DNA of 50,141 nucleotides from an uncultured Prevotellaceae bacterium (GTDB lineage Bacteria > Bacteroidota > Bacteroidia > Bacteroidales > Muribaculaceae): contig ONIY01000011.1 of assembly GCA_900318065.1 (NCBI GenBank), forward strand, positions 1 to 50,141, read 5' to 3'. The translations under genes and the position numbers were made by a program. This document shows, in pieces, positions 24,664 through 33,150 of the stretch (the stretch's first letter is position 1; each line of letters opens with the position of its first letter). The notes under the pieces were generated by a model, which saw nothing but the letters and a program-made list of their open reading frames with translations, made no database searches and had not been told where the DNA came from.

Positions 24664-25854
24664 ATGAAGAAAACAATAAGAATAGTCGCTGCCATGGCTT
24701 TGCTCACCACAAGTTTTGCCGCCGTGGCCGATGACGACATTAAGAACGATGAGTTTAACCCCATCACTACTGGTGTCACCGCTCTGAACATCACCCCCGA
24801 TGCCCGTGGTGCCTCGATGGGTGACCTGGGTGCCGCTACCGACCCCGATGTGAACTCGCAATTCTGGAATCCCTCGAAATATGCTTTTGCCTACAGCAAG
24901 GCAGGAGTGTCGATCTCCTATACGCCCTGGTTGCGCAAGCTCGTTAACGATATCTTCCTTGCCAACCTCTCGGGTTACTGGAAGATAGGTAGCAACGACA
25001 ACCAGGCGGTGAGTGCCTCGATGCGTTATTTCTCACTGGGTGAGATCAACAGCACCGACGATGGAGGTAATGCCATGTCGAGCATCAACCCCTTTGAAAT
25101 GTCGTTTGATGTGGGCTACTCGCGCAAGTTGAGCGAGAAGTTCTCGATGGGTGTGGCGCTGCGTTACATCTATAGCGACCTGGGATACTCAAGCTATAGC
25201 GGCACCGACCAGTCGACTGGCGCCTCGGCGTTCTCGGCCGACATCTCGGGCTACTACACCACCTATCCCATGATAGGCCGCAACGAGTGCCAGTGGTCGC
25301 TGGGTTTCAATATTTCCAACATTGGTTCTAAGGTGAGCTACAACGGTGGCGACGACCCCGCTTTCTTGCCTGCCAACCTGAGGCTGGGTACGGCATTCAC
25401 CTTCCCCCTTGCCGACTATCACAACCTCACTATCACTGCCGATGCCAACAAACTGCTCGTGCCTGCACGTCCGCGACTGGCCAACTATGAGAACCAGGAA
25501 GCCTATGAGCAGGCTCTGCAGGACTGGAAAGACATGTCGTCGATTACTGGTATCTTCAAGTCGTTTAGCGACGCACCAGGTGGTGCCAAGGAGGAGTTGC
25601 GTGAGATCACATTCTCGATTGGTGCCGAGTATTGCTACAACCAGCAGTTCTTCTTGCGTGGTGGTTTCTTCAACGAGAACAAGTACAAGGGTAACCGCAA
25701 GTACTTTGGCCTGGGTGCTGGTTTCGCGCTCAACGTCATCAAGCTCGACGCTGCCTACATGATTGCCACCGCACAGAACAGTCCACTCGACCAGACACTC
25801 AGGTTCACCCTGTCGTTCGACATGGACGGCATCCGCAACCTCTTTGGAAAGTAA
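24664..25854 (+). CDS. porV: Type IX secretion system outer-membrane protein PorV (LptO)
   Basis: A 396-aa outer-membrane beta-barrel protein with a signal peptide (cleavage around AAVA-DD). The N-terminal block, ITTGVTALNITPDARGASMG followed by DLGAATDPDVNSQFWNPSKY, is characteristic of PorV. The barrel strands end with an aromatic-type terminus (LRFTLSFDMDGIRNLFGK). In T9SS, PorV receives cargo from the SprA translocon and shuttles it to the PorU/PorZ attachment complex. porU, which often lies next to porV, is not in this window. Its presence supports reading the shared C-terminal tails of the proteins at 1218 and 45171 as T9SS sorting domains. Confidence 0.9.
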   Translation: MKKTIRIVAAMALLTTSFAAVADDDIKNDEFNPITTGVTALNITPDARGASMGDLGAATDPDVNSQFWNPSKYAFAYSKAGVSISYTPWLRKLVNDIFLANLSGYWKIGSNDNQAVSASMRYFSLGEINSTDDGGNAMSSINPFEMSFDVGYSRKLSEKFSMGVALRYIYSDLGYSSYSGTDQSTGASAFSADISGYYTTYPMIGRNECQWSLGFNISNIGSKVSYNGGDDPAFLPANLRLGTAFTFPLADYHNLTITADANKLLVPARPRLANYENQEAYEQALQDWKDMSSITGIFKSFSDAPGGAKEELREITFSIGAEYCYNQQFFLRGGFFNENKYKGNRKYFGLGAGFALNVIKLDAAYMIATAQNSPLDQTLRFTLSFDMDGIRNLFGK

Positions 25855-25885
25855 TAAAACAATATTCGCACATATAAGATTGCTA

Positions 25886-26107
25886 GGGATGAGGCATGCC
25901 TTGTCCCTTTTAAATAAAGTAATCAGTAGTCAGTAACCAGTTTTAGTTTTGGGAGATTGTAGTGCATAATAATCTCATCTCTGTCTTCCATAAACCACAA
26001 ACTATAAACTATAAACCAAGTTCTCAGTTTTCAGTTTATGGGAGATTGTAGTGCATAATAATCTCACCAATGTCTTCCATAAACTATAAACCATAAACAA
26101 TAAACTA
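25886..26107. repeat. Composite repeats between porV and ispF
   Basis: A stem GGGATGAGGC/GCCTTGTCCC (25886-25907), CAGTAGT/CAGTAAC heptamers, and two direct copies of a block of about 46 bp (GGGAGATTGTAGTGCATAAT, then AATCTCA and TGTCTTCCATAAAC) starting at about 25951 and 26039. CTATAAA/CCATAAA heptamers follow each copy. Nothing here looks coding. Confidence 0.9.
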
Positions 26108-26118
26108 AAAAAAGAATC

Positions 26119-26595
26119 ATGCGCATTGGATATGGATTTGACGTTCATCGCCTGGTAGAAGGCAGGGAGTTATGGATTGGCGGGGTGAAGATTGACCACG
26201 ACAAGGGGTTGCTGGGGCACAGCGATGCCGACGTGGCCATTCATGCGCTGTGCGATGCCCTGCTGGGTGCCGCAGCACTGCGTGACATTGGTTACCATTT
26301 CCCCGACAGCGACCCGCAGTACAAGGGCATTGACAGCCGCAGGCTGCTGCGCGAGGTCATCAGGTTGATTAACGAGAAAGGATATGTACTGGGCAACTGC
26401 GACATCACCATCTGTGCCGAGGCACCCAAGATGAACCCACACATCCCTGCCATGCAGGCCCAACTTGCCGAGTGCATGAACTGCGACCCATCACAGGTCT
26501 CAGTCAAGGCGACAACCACCGAGCGCCTGGGCTACACCGGCCGAGGCGAAGGTATCGCCGCCCACGCCGTAGCGCTTATAATGCTTAATGCATAA
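26119..26595 (+). CDS. ispF: 2-C-methyl-D-erythritol 2,4-cyclodiphosphate synthase
   Basis: Fifth enzyme of the MEP isoprenoid pathway; cyclises CDP-ME 2-phosphate and releases CMP. The 158-aa protein has the zinc-site and signature blocks [20 protein letters not shown] (about 3-22), [20 protein letters not shown] (about 34-53), [11 protein letters not shown], and the C-terminal [20 protein letters not shown]. The length is standard. dxr of the same pathway is at 40474. The gene ends directly in repeat DNA. Confidence 0.97.
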   Translation: MRIGYGFDVHRLVEGRELWIGGVKIDHDKGLLGHSDADVAIHALCDALLGAAALRDIGYHFPDSDPQYKGIDSRRLLREVIRLINEKGYVLGNCDITICAEAPKMNPHIPAMQAQLAECMNCDPSQVSVKATTTERLGYTGRGEGIAAHAVALIMLNA

Positions 26596-26762
26596 TGCTC
26601 AATGCATAATTCACAATTCACAATGCACAATCTTGCTCGTTCCACCTTCCACGTTTCACGCGCGAAGCGCCGCTCCCCGCTCCCCGCGCCGCAGGCGCAC
26701 ACTTAACCCTTAAAACTTAACCCTTAAAACTTAACCCTTAAAACTTAACCCTTAACACTTAT
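26585..26762. repeat. Heptamer repeats between ispF and glpB
   Basis: A run of 7-bp units (GCATAAT, GCTCAAT, TCACAAT, GCACAAT) is followed by degenerate GTTCCAC units, GC-rich CGCGCGAAGCGCC and CGCGCCGCAGGCGC elements, and a 14-bp unit CTTAACCCTTAAAA (two times seven) repeated about four times up to the glpB stop codon. Confidence 0.92.
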
Positions 26763-26763
26763 C

Positions 26764-28005
26764 TTAGATTTGTCTTGCCACTTGCAGGGCTGTCATTACA
26801 GCCACGCCAGTGTCGTCGGCGAGTTTCAGCGAGTTGTGTCCGCTAAGTATCGACCCTATGGCATATAGGTTCTCGAGCGGGCGGCCGTCTTTGATGGCGT
26901 GGAACTCGTTGTCGGTTTTCACGCCAAACTCCATATAGGGTTGCGCGTCGAAGAGACGCTCGCGGCTCCAGTTCCCACTGCCCTCGATATAGTCGATGTC
27001 GAGGTCGAAGATGGGCTCCCTGACGCCTGAGCTGTTAGAGGTGAGGCCTCCATTCATAAACGAACCTGTTGCCAGCACAAAGTGGTCGGCTAGGATGTCC
27101 TGGTCGGGGAAGTTCTTGGCTTCGACACTCACCACGCGGTTGCCCGCAATTTTTCCATTCTTCACCATACTGCCCAGCAGGAATGTGCCACCGTTCTGGA
27201 CGAAGAGTTTGCGCAGATTAGACAGCAGCCTGGTTCCTGCGATGCTTGGGGGTAGGGTAGAGACCAGTTTCACTGGCGCCTTGATGTGCTGCCTTATCTT
27301 TTGTGCTGTGTCGTCACCATCGAGGCCAAAGACCGCTGGCAGCACCACCACTTGCGCATCGCCCATGCTGGAGCGCACCTTGCGTGCCAGCTCGTTGAGC
27401 ACACCGTCGTTCTGCATGAGCTTGGCTACGGCAGTCGACCGCATCACGCTTGGGCTCTTGGTGAGCTTGTCTACCGTGCCCAGTTTTATCTCACACAGGT
27501 TGCTCTCGGCACCTGCCTGCTTGAATGCTTCGTTGACAAAGCTGGCAGGGAAGTCGAGAAATCCATTGATGTTGACAACGGCGATTCTGTCCCAGGGCAG
27601 CGAGGCGGGATTGTCGGCGGTGACATAGTCGTCGAGAGTGAGCCAGGTGGGGCGCCACAGTCCCAGTGGTGTCATGCGATAATGGTTCTTGTGGCTGGTG
27701 TCGCCATAGAAGTTGAGATTGGCACCCGAGAAAATCACTGGCGCCATTGCCACGTTGTGCATCACATTGGCGGCACCCATCTTGCTGTAGGGGTGCGATG
27801 GCTTGAGCGTTTCGATGGCCTCAAGCGGATTTTCTACCACATTGCCGTCGTAGTCATAGCCCAGCAAGTCGATCGACCCCGAGTTCAGGCTCAGTTTGCT
27901 CTGTCCTTTTACCATCAGAGCCACGTTCTTGCCTGTTGTGGCAAGGGCTATTCCACACATGATGGCACTCAGTCCGCCACCTATCACTATCACGTCATAT
28001 TTCAT
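26764..28005 (-). CDS. glpB: Anaerobic glycerol-3-phosphate dehydrogenase subunit B
   Basis: A 413-aa FAD-binding protein. The N-terminal dinucleotide fold is YDVIVIGGGLSAIMCGIALA, followed by KSKL-type sequence (KGQSKLSLNSGSIDLLGYDY), both typical of GlpB; the C-terminus has NLYAIGSILSGHNSL. In E. coli GlpB bridges the catalytic GlpA dimer to the FeS anchor GlpC, passing electrons to menaquinone under anaerobic conditions. It follows glpA by 13 bp on the same strand, so they form one operon. No glpC follows: the next gene beyond the repeat tract is ispF on the other strand. Confidence 0.92.
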   Translation of the reverse strand: MKYDVIVIGGGLSAIMCGIALATTGKNVALMVKGQSKLSLNSGSIDLLGYDYDGNVVENPLEAIETLKPSHPYSKMGAANVMHNVAMAPVIFSGANLNFYGDTSHKNHYRMTPLGLWRPTWLTLDDYVTADNPASLPWDRIAVVNINGFLDFPASFVNEAFKQAGAESNLCEIKLGTVDKLTKSPSVMRSTAVAKLMQNDGVLNELARKVRSSMGDAQVVVLPAVFGLDGDDTAQKIRQHIKAPVKLVSTLPPSIAGTRLLSNLRKLFVQNGGTFLLGSMVKNGKIAGNRVVSVEAKNFPDQDILADHFVLATGSFMNGGLTSNSSGVREPIFDLDIDYIEGSGNWSRERLFDAQPYMEFGVKTDNEFHAIKDGRPLENLYAIGSILSGHNSLKLADDTGVAVMTALQVARQI

Positions 28006-28018
28006 AGTCTCGGGGTTG

Positions 28019-29650
28019 TTACAGTGAAGAAATCTTGTGGTTTATCGAAAGCCCACACAGGCCCTCATAGATTGTTGTCGTGAGCTGTGCCTCGCTCAGG
28101 GTGGAGCCCCATGCCACTGGGCGCATGCCCTTCCAGCGCTCGTTCATGAACAGTGCCAGGTCGGTGCGCGCATCCTGGGCACTGGCTCCCGCGCTGCACA
28201 TGAGCGATGCTGCCCTGCAGGCACACAGCTTGCCCTGGCACGAGCCCATTCCCATGCGCGTGCGGCGGCGCAGGTTGGTGAGGTTCTTCACGTCGAGGTT
28301 GTTGATGGCATATTTCATCTCGCCCACGCTCACGTGCTCGCACTCGCACAGCATGGCTTTGTCCTCAACTCTCACATCGCTAATCTCTTGGGTCATAGAT
28401 CCGTGGCGCTCATGCGCCGCCTTCATGGCTACGGCATGATGGTGGCGGTGTCGCTTGTGGGAGCGGTCATCCTCGCTGCCAGGCAGCGGAATGATGGCAG
28501 TGGTGCAGGCACCCACCTTGTTGAGTTTCTTGCACACCAGGTCGGTGGCAATCTCTGCCATGAGTCGGTAGGTAATCATCTTGCCACCAGTGATGGTAAT
28601 GAAACCATCCATGCCATCGCGCTCCTTGTGGTCGAGGCACACGATGCCGCGGCTTATGCTGCGCCCCGACGGGTCGTTGTCGCTTGCCACGAGCGGACGC
28701 ACTCCGGCATAGGCCCTGAGGATTCGCGTGCGGGCAAGGGCAGGCACAAGTTTCACTCCCTCCTTGAGCAGTGTCTCCACCTCGGCAGGGGTGACGTGCA
28801 TGTTGTCAATCTCGGTGATGGGGACTCGGTCGCTGGTGGTGCCCAGCATGCTCACTATCTTGTCGGGGACAAGGATGTCGCCGTTGGCAGGCTTGCGGCA
28901 GCGGTTAAGCACCATGTTGTTGACGCGATGCCCAAAAATCACGAGCGACCCCTTGGCGGGGAACATGTTGATGACCACTCCCGCCTTCTTGGCAACCAGA
29001 GTGCCCCAGATGCCTGCTGCGTTAACGGTAACGGGTGCATAGGCAGTGCTGGTCTCGCCAGTGAGGTTGTTGCGCAGCTTCACGCCTATCACTCGGGCGT
29101 TCTCCACGATGAGGTCGACGACCTCGTGATAGGTGAGTGTCTCGGCGCCATGACGGCGTGCGTCGAGCAAGTTGTAGGCAGTGAGCGAGAAGGGGTCGAT
29201 AGAGGCATCGGGAACCTTCACTGCTCCTATTATCATTGGGTTTATTGCTGGCTCGATGATGCGTGCCCACTCGGGGTCGATAATCTCGGCTTCAATGCCG
29301 GCCCTGTTGCAGGCGTCGACAAATGTCGCTTGATAGTCGAGGTCGTCTTCGGGGAGGGTGACGAAGAGGCCTTCGGTCTCCTCCACGCAGTGGCGTGCTA
29401 TCTGTCGCAGGATCATGTTCTCGGCAATGCACTCCGAGGCACTCTCCCGGTCGGTGACGGCATATCGGGCGCCACTGTGCAGCAGCCCGTGGTTGCGTCC
29501 CGAGGCACCATTGGTGAAGTCATATCGCTCCACCAGCAGCACCTTCAGGCCCCGCAGCGCACAGTCGCGTGCCGTGCCGGCACCAGTGATGCCACCACCT
29601 ATTATTATAACGTCATATTCAGGACTTGAGGCTTTGTTGCTGTTAGGCAT
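28019..29650 (-). CDS. glpA: Glycerol-3-phosphate dehydrogenase (GlpA-type, with BFD-like [2Fe-2S] domain)
   Basis: A 543-aa FAD-dependent enzyme that oxidises sn-glycerol-3-phosphate to DHAP. The N-terminus has YDVIIIGGGITGAGTARDCA and LVERYDFTNGASGRNHGLLH. The C-terminal domain has the Cys-rich BFD/Fer2-type pattern CECEHVSVGEM followed by MGMGSCQGKLCACRA, which distinguishes GlpA from aerobic GlpD. The ATG at 29650 is used; eight further residues upstream would need a TTG start. The protein contains a His-rich insertion (SHKRHRHHHAVAMKAAHERH) between the two domains. First gene of the glpAB operon. Confidence 0.93.
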   Translation of the reverse strand: MPNSNKASSPEYDVIIIGGGITGAGTARDCALRGLKVLLVERYDFTNGASGRNHGLLHSGARYAVTDRESASECIAENMILRQIARHCVEETEGLFVTLPEDDLDYQATFVDACNRAGIEAEIIDPEWARIIEPAINPMIIGAVKVPDASIDPFSLTAYNLLDARRHGAETLTYHEVVDLIVENARVIGVKLRNNLTGETSTAYAPVTVNAAGIWGTLVAKKAGVVINMFPAKGSLVIFGHRVNNMVLNRCRKPANGDILVPDKIVSMLGTTSDRVPITEIDNMHVTPAEVETLLKEGVKLVPALARTRILRAYAGVRPLVASDNDPSGRSISRGIVCLDHKERDGMDGFITITGGKMITYRLMAEIATDLVCKKLNKVGACTTAIIPLPGSEDDRSHKRHRHHHAVAMKAAHERHGSMTQEISDVRVEDKAMLCECEHVSVGEMKYAINNLDVKNLTNLRRRTRMGMGSCQGKLCACRAASLMCSAGASAQDARTDLALFMNERWKGMRPVAWGSTLSEAQLTTTIYEGLCGLSINHKISSL

Positions 29651-29691
29651 TATATAATTGTTGTTAGTTTGCAATTTTGTTGATTAAATCA

Positions 29692-29699
29692 CAAAGATA
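29692..29699 (-). promoter_or_regulatory. -7 box of the glpAB operon
   Basis: TATCTTTG on the minus strand, about 40 bp before the glpA start. The upstream part is AT-rich without a clear -33 element, which might mean activator dependence (inference). Confidence 0.6.
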
Positions 29700-29797
29700 C
29701 ATAAAAAAACTACTATTTTCTTCTTTTTAATACTTTTTATTAGCACTTTAAAAAAAATCACATTTTAGGGATACTGTCACAAAAATGTGTCGATTTA

Positions 29798-29829
29798 TTT
29801 GCTGCTTTCAAATAAATAAGGTATTTTTG
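29798..29829 (+). promoter_or_regulatory. Promoter of the UDP-glucose dehydrogenase-like gene
   Basis: TTTG at 29798-29801, a 20-bp spacer, and TATTTTTG at 29822-29829, 29 bp before the ATG at 29859. Confidence 0.75.
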
Positions 29830-29858
29830 TGTCGAACTTTAATATTTGTTTCAAAATT

Positions 29859-31181
29859 ATGAATATACTTATTGTTGGAACAGGATACGCAGGGCTGGTT
29901 ACTGGTGCCTGCTTTGCCGATTTGGGTGTTAACGTGACATGCGTCGACAGCGACGCGCGCAAGATAAACTTGTTGCTCTATGGCGGCCTGCCAGTCTATG
30001 AGCAGGGCTTGGAAGACATGGTGAAGCGCTCGGTGGCAGCGCAACGCCTCAACTTCACCAGCAATTTCTCTAATGTCTTCAACAACGTGGACTATGTGTT
30101 CTGCGCCGTCGACACGCCACCGGCACAGGATGGCGGTACCGACCTCACGCAGGTGATCGACACCGCCACGCGCTTTGCACAGAACATCAACAACTATGCT
30201 GTCTTTATCATCAAGTCGACGGTTCCACTGGGCACGTCTAAGAAAATCAAGGAGCTCATCAAGGGCATTCTCGACGAGCGCAAGGTGGACTTCGACTTCG
30301 ACGTGGTTTCTAACCCCGACTTCTTGACCGAGGGTAATGCCATCAAGAACTTCATGAAGCCCGACCGCATCATCCTGGGTGTGGACAACGAGCGCTCGCG
30401 CAAGGCGATGGACACGCTTTACCATCCCATCAAGTTCAAGTATTTCCCCATGATTTACACCGACTCGACTACTGCCGAGATGATAAAGTATGCCGCCACC
30501 TCGATGCTTGCCACCAGGGTGAGCTTCATGAACGAGATTGCCAACCTGTGTGAGATAGTGGGTGCCGACATCAACACCGTGCGTCACGGCGTGGGCACCG
30601 ACAGCCGCATTGGCTCGAAGTACATCTATCCCGGCTGCGGATATGGCGGCACGTTGTTCCCCAAGGACATCAACGACTTGATCAACATAGGCGAGAAGAA
30701 TGGCTACTCGATGGAGGTGCTCAAGGCTGTCGACAAGGTGAACCAGAACCAGAAGAAGCGGCTCTTTGAGAAATTCAGCGACTACTACGGCGGCGACATC
30801 AAGGGCAAGACGGTGGCGCTGTGGGGTCTCTCGTTCAAGCCCAACACCGACGACATACGCGAGTCGCCAGCAATCACCACCATCGACATGCTCCTGCAGG
30901 CAGGATGCCATGTGCGCGTCTACGACCCAGTGGCAATGAATGCCATCAAGTTCCGCTGGAACGACATCTACTGCGCTCTCGACATCTACGATGCCGTCAA
31001 CAAGGCCGACGCCGTGATGCTCGTCACCGAGTGGCGACAGTTCCGCGTGCCCTCTTGGGACAAGGTGAAAGAAGCCATGAACACCCCTCTGGTAATCGAC
31101 GGCCGCAACATCTACGACGCCCAAGACCTCGAGAACATGGGATTTACCTACTATTGCATAGGAAAAGAAGGAAATAAGTAA
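29859..31181 (+). CDS. UDP-glucose/GDP-mannose dehydrogenase family protein lacking the usual catalytic Cys
   Basis: A 440-aa protein that fits UDP-glucose 6-dehydrogenase over its full length: the N-terminal NAD fold MNILIVGTGYAGLVTGACFA, DTPPAQDGGTDLTQV, KSTVPLGTSKKI, NPDFLTEGNAI and PDRIILG, the central helix (STTAEMIKYAATSMLATRVS, FMNEIANLCE), and the C-terminal LWGLSFKPNTDDIRESPA. An ORF start 30 nt upstream overlaps the promoter and is rejected. The active-site motif is GCGYGGTLFPKD (codons near 30637-30670), where the family usually has GG-S/T-C-FPKD; the nucleophilic Cys is replaced by Leu. The other expected residues around it (Lys and Asp of FPKD, GxGYGG) are kept. It may be inactive, catalyse only the alcohol-to-aldehyde step, or use another residue. 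Confidence 0.88.
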   Translation: MNILIVGTGYAGLVTGACFADLGVNVTCVDSDARKINLLLYGGLPVYEQGLEDMVKRSVAAQRLNFTSNFSNVFNNVDYVFCAVDTPPAQDGGTDLTQVIDTATRFAQNINNYAVFIIKSTVPLGTSKKIKELIKGILDERKVDFDFDVVSNPDFLTEGNAIKNFMKPDRIILGVDNERSRKAMDTLYHPIKFKYFPMIYTDSTTAEMIKYAATSMLATRVSFMNEIANLCEIVGADINTVRHGVGTDSRIGSKYIYPGCGYGGTLFPKDINDLINIGEKNGYSMEVLKAVDKVNQNQKKRLFEKFSDYYGGDIKGKTVALWGLSFKPNTDDIRESPAITTIDMLLQAGCHVRVYDPVAMNAIKFRWNDIYCALDIYDAVNKADAVMLVTEWRQFRVPSWDKVKEAMNTPLVIDGRNIYDAQDLENMGFTYYCIGKEGNK

Positions 31182-31190
31182 GTTTAACAC

Positions 31191-32279
31191 TTAACTTCTG
31201 CTGTTTGCAACAAACTCTTCCCAGCGGCGGATTAGTCCTGCCATGTCGTCGGGGAGGTCGCTGTCGAAATCCATCTGCTGGCCTGTGGTGGGGTGGACGA
31301 AGCCCAGCGTCTTGGCGTGGAGCGCCTGGCGTGGGCACTGCTTGAAGCAGTTGTGGATGAACTGGGCATAGCTCGACGAGGTGTTGCCGCGCAGTATCTT
31401 GTCGCCGCCGTAGCGCTCGTCGTTGAACAGCGGATGCCCTATGTGACGCATGTGAACGCGAATCTGGTGGGTGCGGCCCGTCTCGAGTTGGCACTGCACC
31501 ACCGCCACATGATTCAGGTTCTCGATGGTGTGATAGTGGGTCACGGCATGCTTGCCCTGGTCGCCCTCGGGGAATACCGCCATCTGCAAGCGGTCGCGCA
31601 GGCTGCGCCCTATGTTGCCCTCGATGGTGCCGTCCATCTGTTTCATGGCTCCCCACACCACCGCTATGTATTGCCGCTTCGTGGTCTTGTTGAAGAACTG
31701 CAGTCCCAGCGATGTCTTGGCGTTAGGAGTCTTGGCAACGACGAGGAGACCGCTGGTGTCTTTGTCGATGCGGTGCACCAGTCCCATGCGTGGGTCGGTA
31801 ACGTCGTAGTTTGGGTTGTCCTTGAAATGCCAGGCGAGGGCATTGACCAGTGTGCCGTCGTAGTTGCCATGACCAGGATGCACGCACATTCCTGCGGGCT
31901 TGTTCACCACCAGCAGGTCGTCGTCCTCATAGACGATGTTCAACGGGATGTCCTGTGCGATAATCTCATTCTCGTAGCGCGGACGGTCCATCACCACCGA
32001 GATCTCATCGCCAGGATGCACGCGGTAGTTGCTCTTGACGGCGCGGCCGTTCACGCGGATGCATTGCGCCTCGGCGGCGTTCTGGATTCGGTTGCGCGAC
32101 GTTCCCTTGATGCGCTCCACCAGGTACTTGTCGATGCGCAGCAGCACATGTCCTGGCTCCACCACATAGTGGTAGTGCTCCCAGTAGTCGCGCCCGTTCT
32201 CGGTGAAGTCGGGGTCGCTGAAGTCGCTCTGTATCTCGAGTCGCTCGTCGTCGAGTATGTTCTCGTCAAGTGTTGCCAT
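31191..32279 (-). CDS. RluD-type RNA pseudouridine synthase with S4 domain
   Basis: A 362-aa protein isomerising uridine to pseudouridine in RNA; the RluD subfamily acts on 23S rRNA helix 69. An N-terminal S4 domain (LLRIDKYLVERIKGTSRNRI, QCIRVNGRAVKSNYRVHPGD, about 48-95) is followed by the RluA-type catalytic domain with VNKPAGMCVHPGHG, the catalytic Asp in MGLVHRIDKDTSGLLVVAKT (about 164-183), and the C-terminal LETGRTHQIRVHMRHIGHPL. The ATG at 32279 is preferred; a longer reading needs TTG. An acidic N-terminal extension (DENILDDERLEIQSDFSDPD) precedes S4. It lies downstream of the PASTA gene but a terminator-like hairpin separates them. Its stop is 9 bp from that of the convergent dehydrogenase gene. 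Confidence 0.93.
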   Translation of the reverse strand: MATLDENILDDERLEIQSDFSDPDFTENGRDYWEHYHYVVEPGHVLLRIDKYLVERIKGTSRNRIQNAAEAQCIRVNGRAVKSNYRVHPGDEISVVMDRPRYENEIIAQDIPLNIVYEDDDLLVVNKPAGMCVHPGHGNYDGTLVNALAWHFKDNPNYDVTDPRMGLVHRIDKDTSGLLVVAKTPNAKTSLGLQFFNKTTKRQYIAVVWGAMKQMDGTIEGNIGRSLRDRLQMAVFPEGDQGKHAVTHYHTIENLNHVAVVQCQLETGRTHQIRVHMRHIGHPLFNDERYGGDKILRGNTSSSYAQFIHNCFKQCPRQALHAKTLGFVHPTTGQQMDFDSDLPDDMAGLIRRWEEFVANSRS

Positions 32280-32293
32280 CAAGAGTGTCAATT

Positions 32294-32333
32294 CTAAAAA
32301 AGTGGGAGCACAGACTCAAAACCTCGCTCCCAC
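32294..32333 (-). terminator. Terminator or attenuator between the PASTA gene and the pseudouridine synthase gene
   Basis: On the minus strand an 8-bp perfect stem, GTGGGAGC/GCTCCCAC, is followed by TTTTTTAG. It lies 24 bp after the PASTA stop and only 15 bp before the pseudouridine synthase start, which leaves no obvious room for a separate promoter. It may therefore terminate only partially. Confidence 0.75.
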
Positions 32334-32356
32334 CTGTATATTGCTTGTGTGTGTTT

Positions 32357-33007
32357 TTATTCTTCGTTAGGATGCAGTTTTGCTTCGGCTTCGGCCTTGG
32401 CGCGTTGCTGCTGTTGCAGTGAGTCTTGGAGATTGTCGGGCAGCACGTCAAATGGCATCTCAGGCACCAGTCCGTCGCCCACCTCAATGCTGATTTGGTC
32501 CTTGATCGATACCTTGCTGCCAGGAGTCACAGGATGGCCGTTCACTTTCACTGCCAGCACAAGACCCTCGTCGGCGCTGGGCACTGTGTCGACGTTCACA
32601 TATTTGAATCCCATTGACGTGAGCCTGTTCACGGCATCTCTACAAGAAATCTCGCTCAGGATGGGTAGGTTCACCATCTTGGGGTTGAAGGCGTTGATAG
32701 TGAGGTAGATCACGCGTGTCTTCTTTGCCATGGCATTGCCCTTGGGCTCCTGCTCAAGCACCATTCCGGGCTTGATGCTCTCGTTGAACAGCGAGTCGCT
32801 GATCTCCCAGTCAAATCCCGCAGCCTCTATCTTGCGAATGGCATTCTCCAGCGACATGTTTCTCACGCTAGGCACCTTAGCCTCCTGGCCATGGAGCGTG
32901 AACACGTCGATGAGCAAGTATAGAGCATACCAGGCGGCTACAAATACTATTAAAGCGCCCAGCACATTAACGAGAATGGGATGTTTCTCTCCGAAATTTC
33001 CAAACAT
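32357..33007 (-). CDS. Membrane-anchored PASTA-domain protein
   Basis: From the ATG at 33007, 216 aa. The longer open frame runs through the promoter and is rejected. A short cytoplasmic N-terminus (MFGNFGEKHP) and one TM helix (ILVNVLGALIVFVAAWYALY) precede three PASTA-like repeats in the periplasm (AKVPSVRNMSLENAIRKIEA; MVNLPILSEISCRDAVNRLT; a third ending KDQISIEVGDG), then a Gln/Ala/Glu-rich tail. PASTA domains bind muropeptides or lipid II in Gram-positive kinases and PBPs; there is no kinase or transpeptidase domain here. Together with the pseudouridine synthase downstream it forms a gene pair that I recall as recurrent in Bacteroidota (not verified). A clear promoter precedes it. Confidence 0.88.
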   Translation of the reverse strand: MFGNFGEKHPILVNVLGALIVFVAAWYALYLLIDVFTLHGQEAKVPSVRNMSLENAIRKIEAAGFDWEISDSLFNESIKPGMVLEQEPKGNAMAKKTRVIYLTINAFNPKMVNLPILSEISCRDAVNRLTSMGFKYVNVDTVPSADEGLVLAVKVNGHPVTPGSKVSIKDQISIEVGDGLVPEMPFDVLPDNLQDSLQQQQRAKAEAEAKLHPNEE

Positions 33008-33047
33008 ATTATCGTTACTAAAAATGTTAGTTTTCCATTTAAACGCA

Positions 33048-33079
33048 CAAAGGTAGCAATTTGCACCTAAATGCCCAAA
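33048..33079 (-). promoter_or_regulatory. Promoter of the PASTA gene
   Basis: On the minus strand TTTG (33076-33079), a 20-bp spacer, and TACCTTTG (33048-33055), 41 bp before the ATG. Confidence 0.8.
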
Positions 33080-33150
33080 TAAAACACGTTTTTTTTGACT
33101 ATACTGCCGAAAAACATATAGCCAGGCCCCAAGAACTGACAACTTTTTAC

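Noticed and set aside
19819-26762. Possible CRISPR array in the tandem repeat tracts
   Set aside because: The units are contiguous 7-bp repeats without spacers of constant length, and no cas genes are nearby.
28037-29629. A 530-aa plus-strand open frame opposite glpA
   Set aside because: Antisense shadow of glpA; the composition (His-, Ala- and Val-rich) is typical of reverse-strand translation of GC-biased genes.
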